A stretch of DNA of 64,000 bases, taken from the NCBI RefSeq assembly GCF_009796785.1, contig NZ_CP047026.1, positions 496,001-560,000 on the forward strand, written 5' to 3'. The DNA is from Polaribacter sp. L3A8. Its GTDB lineage: Bacteria > Bacteroidota > Bacteroidia > Flavobacteriales > Flavobacteriaceae. The notes under the pieces are model-generated. The model searched no databases and was not told the origin of the DNA. It was given only the letters and a program-made list of their open reading frames with translations. The translations under genes and the position numbers were made by a program. This document shows, one piece after another, positions 53,576 to 61,360 of this stretch (positions are counted from its first letter, which is position 1; each line of letters starts with the position of its first letter).

Positions 53576-55150
53576 TTAAAAAGGAGTTTCAATATTTAAT
53601 TCTTTACAAAAATCTGATATCGTTGCATCAGTTACTGCAATATCTTTTTCTAATGCTTTTAAATCCGCAGAAATACTTAAAAGGTCAATTGCTTCTTCCT
53701 CTTCAAACGTATCTACATAACGTGGTATGTTTAAATTGTAATCGTTTTCTTGTACTTCTTCTAAACTGGCAACATAACTATATTTGTCTTTGGTTTGTCT
53801 TGTTCTGTAGGTATCTATAATTTCTTGTAAATGCGCATCTGTTAATACATTTTGCGTTTTTACTTTATCAAAATGATTGCTTGCATCAATAAATAAAATA
53901 TTTCGACTGCGCTCAATATGACTGCTTCTGTCTTTTTTTAATACCAATATACATGTGGGAATACTTGTACCAAAAAAGATGTTAGACGGCAAACCAATAA
54001 CGGCATCTAATTGGTTTTTATCTTCAATTAAATACTTTCTAATATGTCCTTCTGCTGCACCTCTAAACAAAACACCATGCGGTAAAACGCACGCCATGGT
54101 TCCGTTTTCATCTAACTGATGAATCATGTGTTGTACAAAGGCAAAATCTGCTTTACTTTTTGGCGCCATTTTACCATACGGAGAAAAACGTTCGTCACTA
54201 ATAATACTATCTGGATTCCAATTGGCAGAAAAAGGCGGATTTGCTACAATGGCTTCAAAACGTTTGTCTATGTGTTTTGGTGATGGATTTACTAAGGTAT
54301 CTTCATTATAAATATCAAACTTTTTATAATGTACATCATGCATAATCATGTTCATTCTGCATAAGTTGTACGTAGTTGGGTTGCTTTCTTGTCCGTAAAA
54401 GCCACCAACCTCTTTTACTTCTTTAGAAACTCTTAATAGTAAAGAACCAGAACCACAGGTTGGGTCGTACACAGATTTTAAACGTTCTTTATCTGTAGTT
54501 ACAATTTGTGCTAATATTTTAGAAACTTGTTGCGGTGTATAAAATTCTCCCGCTTTTTTTCCTGCTCCAGAAGCAAACTGACCAATTAAATATTCATACG
54601 CATCGCCTAACAAATCATTTTCATTGTTTTCTAAATCAAAATCAATGCCTTCTAAATGCGTTAATACTTTTACAATCAATTCATTTTTAGATTCTTCTGT
54701 TTTTCCTAGTTTACTACTTGTTAAATCTAAATCTTCAAAAAGGTTTCCAAAATCGTCTTCACTTTCACTTCCCATAGTGCTTTGCTCTATGTTGGTGAGT
54801 ACTTTTTGTAAATCTTCTAAAATAAATTTATTGGTTCCACCAGAGTTTCCTCTTTTGGCTAATTCGCTAAATAATTCTGTAGGTTTTAAATAATAACCCA
54901 ACGCATCTAACGCATCTAACTTTATTTCTTGTAATAAGATTTCTTCTGCTTCATGTCCTATCACTTCGTGATATTCTAAACCATCTGGTTTTAAAATTAC
55001 ATTAGCGTGTAAAGACATTTTTTTACTTAAATACTTGTAAAAGATAAAGCCTAGTATATAATCTCTAAAATCATCAGCATCCATATTACCTCTTAAATCG
55101 TTGGCAATACTCCATAAAGTTTGATGCAATTGTAATTGGTTTTCTGACAT
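53576..55150 (-). CDS. hsdM: Type I R-M methyltransferase subunit HsdM
   Basis: A 524-residue N6-adenine methyltransferase. An N-terminal helical HsdM_N domain comes first, then the SAM-binding motif DPTCGSG near residue 230 and the catalytic NPPF at residues 304-307. It methylates adenine in the sequence chosen by HsdS and protects host DNA. Residues about 409-418 (SSHIERSRN) are a translated type B REP arm inserted in a surface region after VLKK. The family normally passes directly from LVLKK to ILFIDAS here. It is first in the hsdM-hsdS transcript. Confidence 0.94.
   Translation of the reverse strand: MSENQLQLHQTLWSIANDLRGNMDADDFRDYILGFIFYKYLSKKMSLHANVILKPDGLEYHEVIGHEAEEILLQEIKLDALDALGYYLKPTELFSELAKRGNSGGTNKFILEDLQKVLTNIEQSTMGSESEDDFGNLFEDLDLTSSKLGKTEESKNELIVKVLTHLEGIDFDLENNENDLLGDAYEYLIGQFASGAGKKAGEFYTPQQVSKILAQIVTTDKERLKSVYDPTCGSGSLLLRVSKEVKEVGGFYGQESNPTTYNLCRMNMIMHDVHYKKFDIYNEDTLVNPSPKHIDKRFEAIVANPPFSANWNPDSIISDERFSPYGKMAPKSKADFAFVQHMIHQLDENGTMACVLPHGVLFRGAAEGHIRKYLIEDKNQLDAVIGLPSNIFFGTSIPTCILVLKKDRSSHIERSRNILFIDASNHFDKVKTQNVLTDAHLQEIIDTYRTRQTKDKYSYVASLEEVQENDYNLNIPRYVDTFEEEEAIDLLSISADLKALEKDIAVTDATISDFCKELNIETPF
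53898..53923 (-). repeat. REP type B arm inside hsdM
   Basis: ATATTTCGACTGCGCTCAAT and ATGACT match the complement of the type B arm (GTCATTTCGAGCGCAGTCGA) seen at 19672 and 21863. It is in frame and adds about ten residues. Confidence 0.75.
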
Positions 55151-55173
55151 ATATATGTATAATTCTAATTATA

Positions 55174-55200
55174 AGATTGCTTCATTATATTCGCAATGAC
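55174..55200. repeat. REP type A remnant upstream of hsdM
   Basis: AGATTGCTTCATTATATTCG followed by CAATGAC lies 24 bp before the hsdM start and marks the edge of the REP-rich R-M locus. Confidence 0.75.
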
Positions 55201-55374
55201 GTCTAAAATTAGTGTGATAAACAAGCAATTTATTTTTTGTTTAAAATTACATTTTTTGATGGATTTGACAAGTGAAAACTAGATAGATTTATAGTAAAGG
55301 AACATATTTGAAATTTCTAGGTAAACATTACAAAATATGAAATTAAAGGCTTTAAGAATACTTTAAATAGATTA

Positions 55375-55512
55375 TCAATTCTTAGTTGATTTACTCGGTT
55401 TTAACGAGGGTTTGTTACCTGGTGTACTTTTATTGTCTCTTCTTCTTTTATCAAGCGTACCGTCTTGTTTCTTAGGTTTTGGTCCTGGTTTAATAGCTTC
55501 AATTATTTTCAT
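55375..55512 (-). CDS. Small basic protein, 45 residues
   Basis: A short frame (MKIIEAIKPGPKPKKQDG at the start) with no cysteines, about one third Lys or Arg, and Pro-rich. Its composition resembles small basic nucleic-acid-associated proteins seen in flavobacteria. I do not recognise a family. It is isolated in a 730-bp gap. The rest of that gap (55201-55374 and 55513-55909) shows no other supported feature. Confidence 0.5.
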   Translation of the reverse strand: MKIIEAIKPGPKPKKQDGTLDKRRRDNKSTPGNKPSLKPSKSTKN

Positions 55513-55909
55513 ACTATTTTTATTTAACTATTAGAAATTAAAAGTAAACAGTTGATATGATAAATCTTTACGGAAATCCATAACTAATAAAAAAATATAT
55601 AATAATCCAATCTCGTATTTGGTATTATTCAATAATATTTTTTAAATACGTTATTCTAATAAACATTCGAACTATAATAATTTGTAGCCATAATTAGACA
55701 TGGCGCTTGTACAGAACTTGTTGAAGTATTAAATTGCCTCTTGCCAAAATCGCTCGATTGTTTTATTAAAAATAATTATGCTACGCAGTAATTTTTTTAA
55801 ACACAATTTTCCAACTACTTAATTATTCTTTTATTTAAATTTCACAGTAAAGCCCATAAAAACTATATATTATTCAATATTTTTGTTTTTCAAAAAAAAC
55901 AAATTTAAA

Positions 55910-57367
55910 ATGCAAAACCTACAACCTATAATGTTAGTTGGTACTGGCTCTGATGTTGGTAAAAGCTGGATAACAACTGGAATTTGTAGATGGCTTAAAC
56001 AAAAAGGGTATCAGCCTGCTCCGTTTAAAGCTCAAAATATGTCTTTAAATAGTTTTTCTACACCAGATAATCTTGAGATTGGCAGAGCTCAAGCAGTACA
56101 AGCAGAAGCTTGTGGCATTCCGCCAACGGTAGAAATGAACCCTATTTTATTAAAACCGTCTTCGGTAAATAAATCGCAAATTATTTTACACGGAAAGCCT
56201 ATTGGCGATCAAACTGCTAAAGAATATTTTTTAGGTGATAATAAAAAACACCTTTTCGAAGAAGCTAAAAATTCATTTAAACAATTAGCTTCAAAACACA
56301 ATCCTATTGTAATGGAAGGTGCTGGTAGTATTAGTGAACTAAACTTAAAACATAGAGATATTGTAAACATGAGAATGGCCGAAGCAGCCAATGCTTGTGT
56401 TTATTTAATTGCAGACATCGACAAAGGTGGCGTATTTGGTAGTGTTTACGGTACTATTGAATTACTAGAACCTTGGGAACGTAAACTTATAAAAGGTGTT
56501 ATTATTAATAAGTTTAGAGGAGACCCTGCTTTGTTTGTTGATGGTAGAAAAAAACTAGAAGAATTAACAGGTGTGCCAATTTTAGGCGTTTTACCTTATG
56601 ATAAAAGCATTATAATTGAAGAAGAAGATTCCGTAGCTTTAAATAATAGAAACACAACAGCTGTAGAAAATAAATTAAACATTGCAATTATAAGATTGCA
56701 TTATATGTCTAATTATACTGATTTTCAGTCTTTAGAACAAGAACCTTTAATCAACCTATATTTTACAAGAGATTCTGAGGAAATAAATAAAGCTGATGTT
56801 ATCATAATTCCTGGAACAAAAAATACCATCGAAGATTTAATTAGTTTAAAAGAAGATGGTCTTGATACAATTATTAAAAATAAATACAACCAAACACCTA
56901 TAATCGGAATTTGTGGTGGTTATCAAATGTTAGGAAAAAATATTAAAGATCCTTTTTCTGTAGAAAGTACTATTAAATCTGTAGACGGATTGGATTTATT
57001 CGATATAGAAACAACACTTTCTAAAACCAAACAAACTGTTCAACGTAATTTTCTTTTTAAAGATTTAAAAGAAATTTTTGAAGGTTACGAAATTCACATG
57101 GGAGAAACATCAGTTCCAATAAACAAACACCTGAATCTTATCAACGGAAAAGAAGAAGGTTATTTTGATGGAAATAAAAGTTGGGGAACCTATTTACACG
57201 GCATTTTTGATAATCAAGAAATAGTTACCGAATTACTACAATTAAAATACCCTAACGCTAAGGCCATAAATTACAAAGCTTTTAAAGCAGCACAATTTGA
57301 TAAGTTAGCAGATTGGATAGATAATAACTTAGATATGGCAACCATCTTAAAAAATAGCGCACAATAA
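55910..57367 (+). CDS. cobQ: Cobyric acid synthase
   Basis: A 485-residue amidotransferase from the ATG at 55910. The in-frame TTG at 55883 would add a lysine-rich stretch and is not used. The N-terminal P-loop-like LVGTGSDVGKSWITTGI and FKAQNMSLNSF match the dethiobiotin-synthetase-like ATP domain. The glutaminase triad Cys is in IGICGGYQMLG, with GTYLHGIFDN supplying His near the end. It amidates adenosylcobyrinic diamide at b, d, e and g. It is first in a four-gene operon with overlapping stops and starts. No riboswitch was found before it. Confidence 0.93.
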   Translation: MQNLQPIMLVGTGSDVGKSWITTGICRWLKQKGYQPAPFKAQNMSLNSFSTPDNLEIGRAQAVQAEACGIPPTVEMNPILLKPSSVNKSQIILHGKPIGDQTAKEYFLGDNKKHLFEEAKNSFKQLASKHNPIVMEGAGSISELNLKHRDIVNMRMAEAANACVYLIADIDKGGVFGSVYGTIELLEPWERKLIKGVIINKFRGDPALFVDGRKKLEELTGVPILGVLPYDKSIIIEEEDSVALNNRNTTAVENKLNIAIIRLHYMSNYTDFQSLEQEPLINLYFTRDSEEINKADVIIIPGTKNTIEDLISLKEDGLDTIIKNKYNQTPIIGICGGYQMLGKNIKDPFSVESTIKSVDGLDLFDIETTLSKTKQTVQRNFLFKDLKEIFEGYEIHMGETSVPINKHLNLINGKEEGYFDGNKSWGTYLHGIFDNQEIVTELLQLKYPNAKAINYKAFKAAQFDKLADWIDNNLDMATILKNSAQ

Positions 57368-58374
57368 TGTTAAACGGACATGGTGATGACCTTCATTTAA
57401 TTAAAGGAGAAATTAAACACAACTTTAGCTCTAACGTGTATTATAAAGGTTGTCCAAAAGCATTACTCAACGAGGTATCAAAAAACATTCATCAAATTGA
57501 AAGTTACCCCTCGCCTATTGCCAATGAATTAAATATTTTGGCGGCTAAGAAATTCCGACTTAATAGCAATCAATTTTTATTCACCAACGGTGCAACAGAA
57601 GCATTTTATCTTATCGCTCAATTATTTTCTGATAAAAAAGCAGCTATCGTAGCTCCTACTTTTGCAGAATATGAAGATTCTTGTAAAATCTTCAATTTGA
57701 ATTATAAATTAATCTCTAGATCAGAAATAAAAGAAACCAAAGCAGACCTAATATATATATGTAACCCAAATAATCCTACTGGTGACATATTTTCTAATGA
57801 TGAATTAGAACTTTTATTTCAACAAAAACCTGAGACTACCTTTATTATTGACGAAGCTTATATCGAATTTACGAATAAATTAATATCAATCGTATCGTTA
57901 ACTAAAACATACTCGAATTTAATTATTGTCCGTTCGTTAACCAAAACATTTACGATTCCTGGTTTACGTTTAGGGTATGTTATTTCTGATTCATCAAACA
58001 TAGAAAAACTATTGGAATTAAAAATGCCTTGGAGCGTAAACACGCTTGCTATTAAGGCAGGTGAATATATTTTCAATAACTACAAAAAAATCCAGTTTAA
58101 CGCTTCAGAATTAATAACAGAAACTACTATTTTTAAAGAGCAGTTAGCTACATTAAAAGATATAAGAGTTTGTGATAGTAATACTTCTTATTTTTTAGTC
58201 GAATTATTACATCATTCTGCAAAAGAATTAAAGGAACACTTAATTGTCAACCATCAAATTTTAGTTAGAGATGCAACTAATTTTAATAAACTAGAAGGAG
58301 AATATATTCGTGTAGCTACACAAAGTAAAGAAGCCAATAGCATTCTAATCAAAGCCTTAAAAGAATGGATTTAA
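57367..58374 (+). CDS. CobD/CobC-like PLP enzyme (threonine-phosphate decarboxylase type)
   Basis: A 335-residue class I/II aminotransferase-fold protein. NGHGDDLHLIKGEIKHNFSS at the start resembles the GHGG/DFS opening of L-threonine-O-3-phosphate decarboxylase. The PLP lysine is in VRSLTKTFTIPGLRLGY. That enzyme makes aminopropanol phosphate for the nucleotide loop of cobalamin. The start codon shares its A with the cobQ stop (TAATG), and the 3' end overlaps cbiB by 10 bp. A histidinol-phosphate aminotransferase role is the alternative but is less fitting in this context. Confidence 0.87.
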   Translation: MLNGHGDDLHLIKGEIKHNFSSNVYYKGCPKALLNEVSKNIHQIESYPSPIANELNILAAKKFRLNSNQFLFTNGATEAFYLIAQLFSDKKAAIVAPTFAEYEDSCKIFNLNYKLISRSEIKETKADLIYICNPNNPTGDIFSNDELELLFQQKPETTFIIDEAYIEFTNKLISIVSLTKTYSNLIIVRSLTKTFTIPGLRLGYVISDSSNIEKLLELKMPWSVNTLAIKAGEYIFNNYKKIQFNASELITETTIFKEQLATLKDIRVCDSNTSYFLVELLHHSAKELKEHLIVNHQILVRDATNFNKLEGEYIRVATQSKEANSILIKALKEWI

Positions 58375-59297
58375 GTACTATTTACATATTAATTATTGCT
58401 TTTCTTTTAGATTTAATTATTGGAGATCCCAAAAAACTACCACATTTAATTATCGCTTTTGGAAATAGTATTTCTTTAGGAGAAAAATTACTCAATAAAA
58501 ACAAGTCTAAGTTTTTAAAAGGTGCTTTATTAACCATTTTATTAGTTAGTACTTCTTTTATTACGCCGTATTTCATCATAAAATATCTAAACGCTTATGA
58601 TTTTCAATTTATAGCAATTGCTTTTTCTGTACTTATGCTATTTTATTGTTTAGCCAATAAAACACTAGTAAAAGAAGGAAATGCTGTTTTTAATGTTTTA
58701 AAAAAGGAAGGTTTAGAAGCCGGGAGTAAACGTTTATCATGGATTGTAGGGAGAGAAACTAGCAAGTTAAGCGAACAACAAATTAGAGTAGCTACTTTTG
58801 AAACGATGGCAGAAAATTTAAGTGATGGTGTAATTGCTCCATTATTTTATTTTCTAATTTTAGGAGTGCCTGGTGCAATGGCTTATAAAATGATTAACAC
58901 ACTAGATTCTATGATAGGTTACAAAAGTGACCGTTATTTTTTCTTCGGAAAATTTGCAGCAATATTAGATGATGTTGCTAATTATATTCCTGCAAGAATT
59001 ACGGGAGTATTAATGTTAGTTGTTACCTTTAAATTAAAAGGATTCTCATTTATTTTTAAAGAAGGAAAGAAACATAGCAGTCCGAATGCAGGGTATCCTG
59101 AAGCTGCTTTAGCATATATTTTAGACTGTCAATTTGGTGGACCTAATTATTATCATGGTAAATTGGTTGACAAACCTTTTATAGGAAGCAACAATCGAAC
59201 AATTGAACATGAAGAAATTAAAACAGTAAGTAACATAAATTACACAACAAGCATACTCTTTTTTCTTTTGATGATTGGATTGTTACTACTATTCTAA
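58365..59297 (+). CDS. cbiB: Adenosylcobinamide-phosphate synthase
   Basis: A 310-residue integral membrane protein with an LIIAFLLDLIIGDPKKLPH start, the CbiB/CobD signature, then GREtSKL-type loop (IVGRETSKLSEQQIRVATFE), the motif SDGVIAPLFYF and late SPNAGYPEAALA. It joins the aminopropanol arm to adenosylcobyric acid. It overlaps the aminotransferase gene by 10 bp, and the next gene starts right after its stop, so translation is coupled. Confidence 0.94.
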   Translation: MDLSTIYILIIAFLLDLIIGDPKKLPHLIIAFGNSISLGEKLLNKNKSKFLKGALLTILLVSTSFITPYFIIKYLNAYDFQFIAIAFSVLMLFYCLANKTLVKEGNAVFNVLKKEGLEAGSKRLSWIVGRETSKLSEQQIRVATFETMAENLSDGVIAPLFYFLILGVPGAMAYKMINTLDSMIGYKSDRYFFFGKFAAILDDVANYIPARITGVLMLVVTFKLKGFSFIFKEGKKHSSPNAGYPEAALAYILDCQFGGPNYYHGKLVDKPFIGSNNRTIEHEEIKTVSNINYTTSILFFLLMIGLLLLF

Positions 59298-59298
59298 T

Positions 59299-59826
59299 AT
59301 GGTTAATTTTCGAAAAAAATATATTATTACAGGCGCACCAGGAACAGGTAAAACAACCTTAATAAATCTTTTAAAAGACACAGTTCCTTGTATGGATGAA
59401 GTTTCTAGAAAGGTAATTATTGATGAACAAAAAAACAACAGAGATGGAATGCCTTGGTCTAACATAAAACGTTTTACCAACCTTGTCTTTAAAAAAACAA
59501 AACAAGAATTATTAAATACCGATACAAGAATTTGTGATAGATCATTACTCGATTTAGAAGCTTATTTAACTGTAGAAAACAAAATAGTGCCTAAATATTT
59601 ACATAACTTTCCTTATTTAAAAACATACCATAAAACGGTTTTTTTTGCTCCAACTTGGTTTAATATTTACTGTCAAGATGCACAGAGATTACAAGAATTT
59701 GATTATTGTTTAAAGTTAGAAAAAGCGCTGTTAGAACAATATAAAAAAAAGGGGTTCAAAATTATAATGCTTCCAAAATCTTCTCCTATTAAAAGAAAGC
59801 AACTCATTCTAGATTCAATCTTATAA
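59299..59826 (+). CDS. Small AAA-type P-loop NTPase in the cobalamin operon
   Basis: A 175-residue protein from the ATG at 59299, just after the cbiB stop. It has Walker A ITGAPGTGKTTLINLL near the start and an ICDRSLLDLEAYL segment that resembles the AAA_28 family of small ATPases or kinases. A longer frame from 59275 overlaps cbiB and is less likely. It may phosphorylate a small molecule such as a cobalamin precursor or act in salvage. Nothing in the sequence decides this. It is last before the riboswitch. Confidence 0.72.
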   Translation: MVNFRKKYIITGAPGTGKTTLINLLKDTVPCMDEVSRKVIIDEQKNNRDGMPWSNIKRFTNLVFKKTKQELLNTDTRICDRSLLDLEAYLTVENKIVPKYLHNFPYLKTYHKTVFFAPTWFNIYCQDAQRLQEFDYCLKLEKALLEQYKKKGFKIIMLPKSSPIKRKQLILDSIL

Positions 59827-59842
59827 TTCAAAAAATTATCTA

Positions 59843-59850
59843 TACATTTG
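59843..59850 (+). promoter_or_regulatory. -7 box for the riboswitch transcript
   Basis: TACATTTG is a full match to TAnnTTTG just ahead of the cobalamin aptamer, so the second cobalamin operon likely has its own promoter here. Confidence 0.6.
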
Positions 59851-59854
59851 TCTC

Positions 59855-60080
59855 GTTATATGGTTTCTTATTCTTTAGTAATTTTTAGAATATAGAATTA
59901 AAAGGGAATTTGGTGTAAATCCAAAACTGTTCCCGCAACTGTAAAGCTTATTAAAGGCTTCATTAATAAAAACCACTGTAGTAATTAAAACTATGGGAAG
60001 GTAAATGAAAGTTAAGCTAAGTCAGGAGACCTGCCAATATTACAATGATTTATAATAGTAACTCTCGGGTAAAGAGTTAG
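59855..60080 (+). ncRNA. Cobalamin riboswitch
   Basis: The aptamer core is clear: GGGAATTTGGTGTAAATCC at 59903-59921, GTTCCCGCAACTGTAA next, CCACTG near 59973, GGGAAGG near 59995, and the B12 box AGTCAGGAGACCTGCC at 60020-60035. A hairpin TAACTCT / AGAGTTA at 60059-60079 follows and may be part of the expression platform. Binding of adenosylcobalamin should lower expression of the genes downstream. Confidence 0.93.
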
Positions 60081-60133
60081 AGAATTATGTTTTTTCATAT
60101 TTTCTTTCCCTACCTGCTTAATTTCGTTTTTAA

Positions 60134-60547
60134 ATGCAAAAATTGATTTTATGCAGTTTATGGATAACGTGTTTTTCACAATCCATATTCACGCAAAACA
60201 AAACCCTTAAAGGTAAGGTAACTGATGTTGAAACACAGTTAACAATTTTACAAGTACGTGTACAAACTACAAACAAAACACTTTTAACAACCACAAATGA
60301 AATTGTTGAATTTTCTATAACACCAGAAAATTTTTATAATGATTATGCAACCGATTTTGCTGTAAAATACGCAACTCCTAAATATCAAATAGATGTATCC
60401 GTAGAAAACATTTTTAACAATAAATGGACAGAAGCCGTATTTTATGACTCTTCACAATTAAAAGGAGAACCTGAACCTGTAGACGATATTCATTTTACAC
60501 CTGGAACTCCATTTTTAACAAAACTAAGTCTTACATATTTCTTATAA
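60134..60547 (+). pseudogene. Internally deleted TonB-dependent receptor (BtuB-like)
   Basis: A 137-residue product with a signal peptide (residues 1-20) and the first residues of a carboxypeptidase-regulatory-like domain (TLKGKVTDVETQLTILQVRV). It then jumps to what looks like the last barrel strands of a receptor: YQIDVSVENIFNNKWTEAVF and a terminal LTKLSLTYFL ending in an aromatic residue. The plug and most of the barrel, usually over 500 residues, are absent. It follows a B12 riboswitch directly, the place of a cobalamin outer membrane receptor. The frame is open through the scar, so the deletion kept frame. It may now only be a leader. Confidence 0.7.
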
Positions 60548-60550
60548 ATT

Positions 60551-61360
60551 ATGGGTAAAAACGTCGCCAACACTACACATACTTTTTTCTTCTGTGACGG
60601 AGGTTCTTGTCAAAAAGCAGGAAGTGAAAAAGTTATAAGAACAGCAAGAGCTTATTTACGTAACAATGGGCATTGGAATGATACACACACTATTAAAACA
60701 AGATGTAATGGTAGATGTGAAGACGCTCCTACTTGCATTGTGTACCCTGGGCAAAATTGGTATAAAGAACTTACACCAGAAAAAATTACGCCTATTGTAA
60801 AAAGGCATCTTGATAATGCGCCACTTGTTAATTCTGAATTGTTATACAAAAAAGGTTGGCAACAACAAGTTTCTAATAATGAAATTGCTCCTATAAAACC
60901 AAAACCGTTCGAATTAAAAAATGATACCGAATTAGGTGAATGTTTTATAACCAAAGGTTTTAGTTCTGACCAATATTTATACCCATTGTTTTTATATCTA
61001 TTAGAGAATCCTAAAGGAGTTTCTTTAATTTCTTCGGATGAAAAAAGAATTTCGTTTCAAGAGATCATCTCTTTAGACTATTCTAAAACATACACATTAG
61101 AATTACATACAGAAACAACAGCGATACCATTTACTATTGCAGCTGTTCCTAAAGAAAATAAAGAATTACAACAAGCTAAAATTTCTAGTACAGAATATTA
61201 TTTTCATAAAGAAACACAACAAACAGGTATTCGTTTTAAAAATAAATTTGGAAAAATTTTAGGTCAGATTGAATTCGATTCTCTAAATAATAAAGCTTGG
61301 GAATATTGTACTAAAATACAATTACAAAACGTACATCTAGATTTAAAAAATTATGAATAA
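60551..61360 (+). CDS. Thioredoxin-fold 2Fe-2S ferredoxin-like protein
   Basis: A 269-residue protein. The first 100 residues resemble a thioredoxin-like 2Fe-2S ferredoxin: FFCDGGSCQKAGS, then RCNGRCEDAPTCIVYPG, giving four cysteines in suitable positions. The C-terminal half (about 120-269) is beta-rich without cysteines. Such ferredoxins occur in cobalamin clusters of Bacteroidota, probably as electron donors. It lies 3 bp after the shortened receptor gene and overlaps the next gene by 8 bp. Confidence 0.8.
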   Translation: MGKNVANTTHTFFFCDGGSCQKAGSEKVIRTARAYLRNNGHWNDTHTIKTRCNGRCEDAPTCIVYPGQNWYKELTPEKITPIVKRHLDNAPLVNSELLYKKGWQQQVSNNEIAPIKPKPFELKNDTELGECFITKGFSSDQYLYPLFLYLLENPKGVSLISSDEKRISFQEIISLDYSKTYTLELHTETTAIPFTIAAVPKENKELQQAKISSTEYYFHKETQQTGIRFKNKFGKILGQIEFDSLNNKAWEYCTKIQLQNVHLDLKNYE

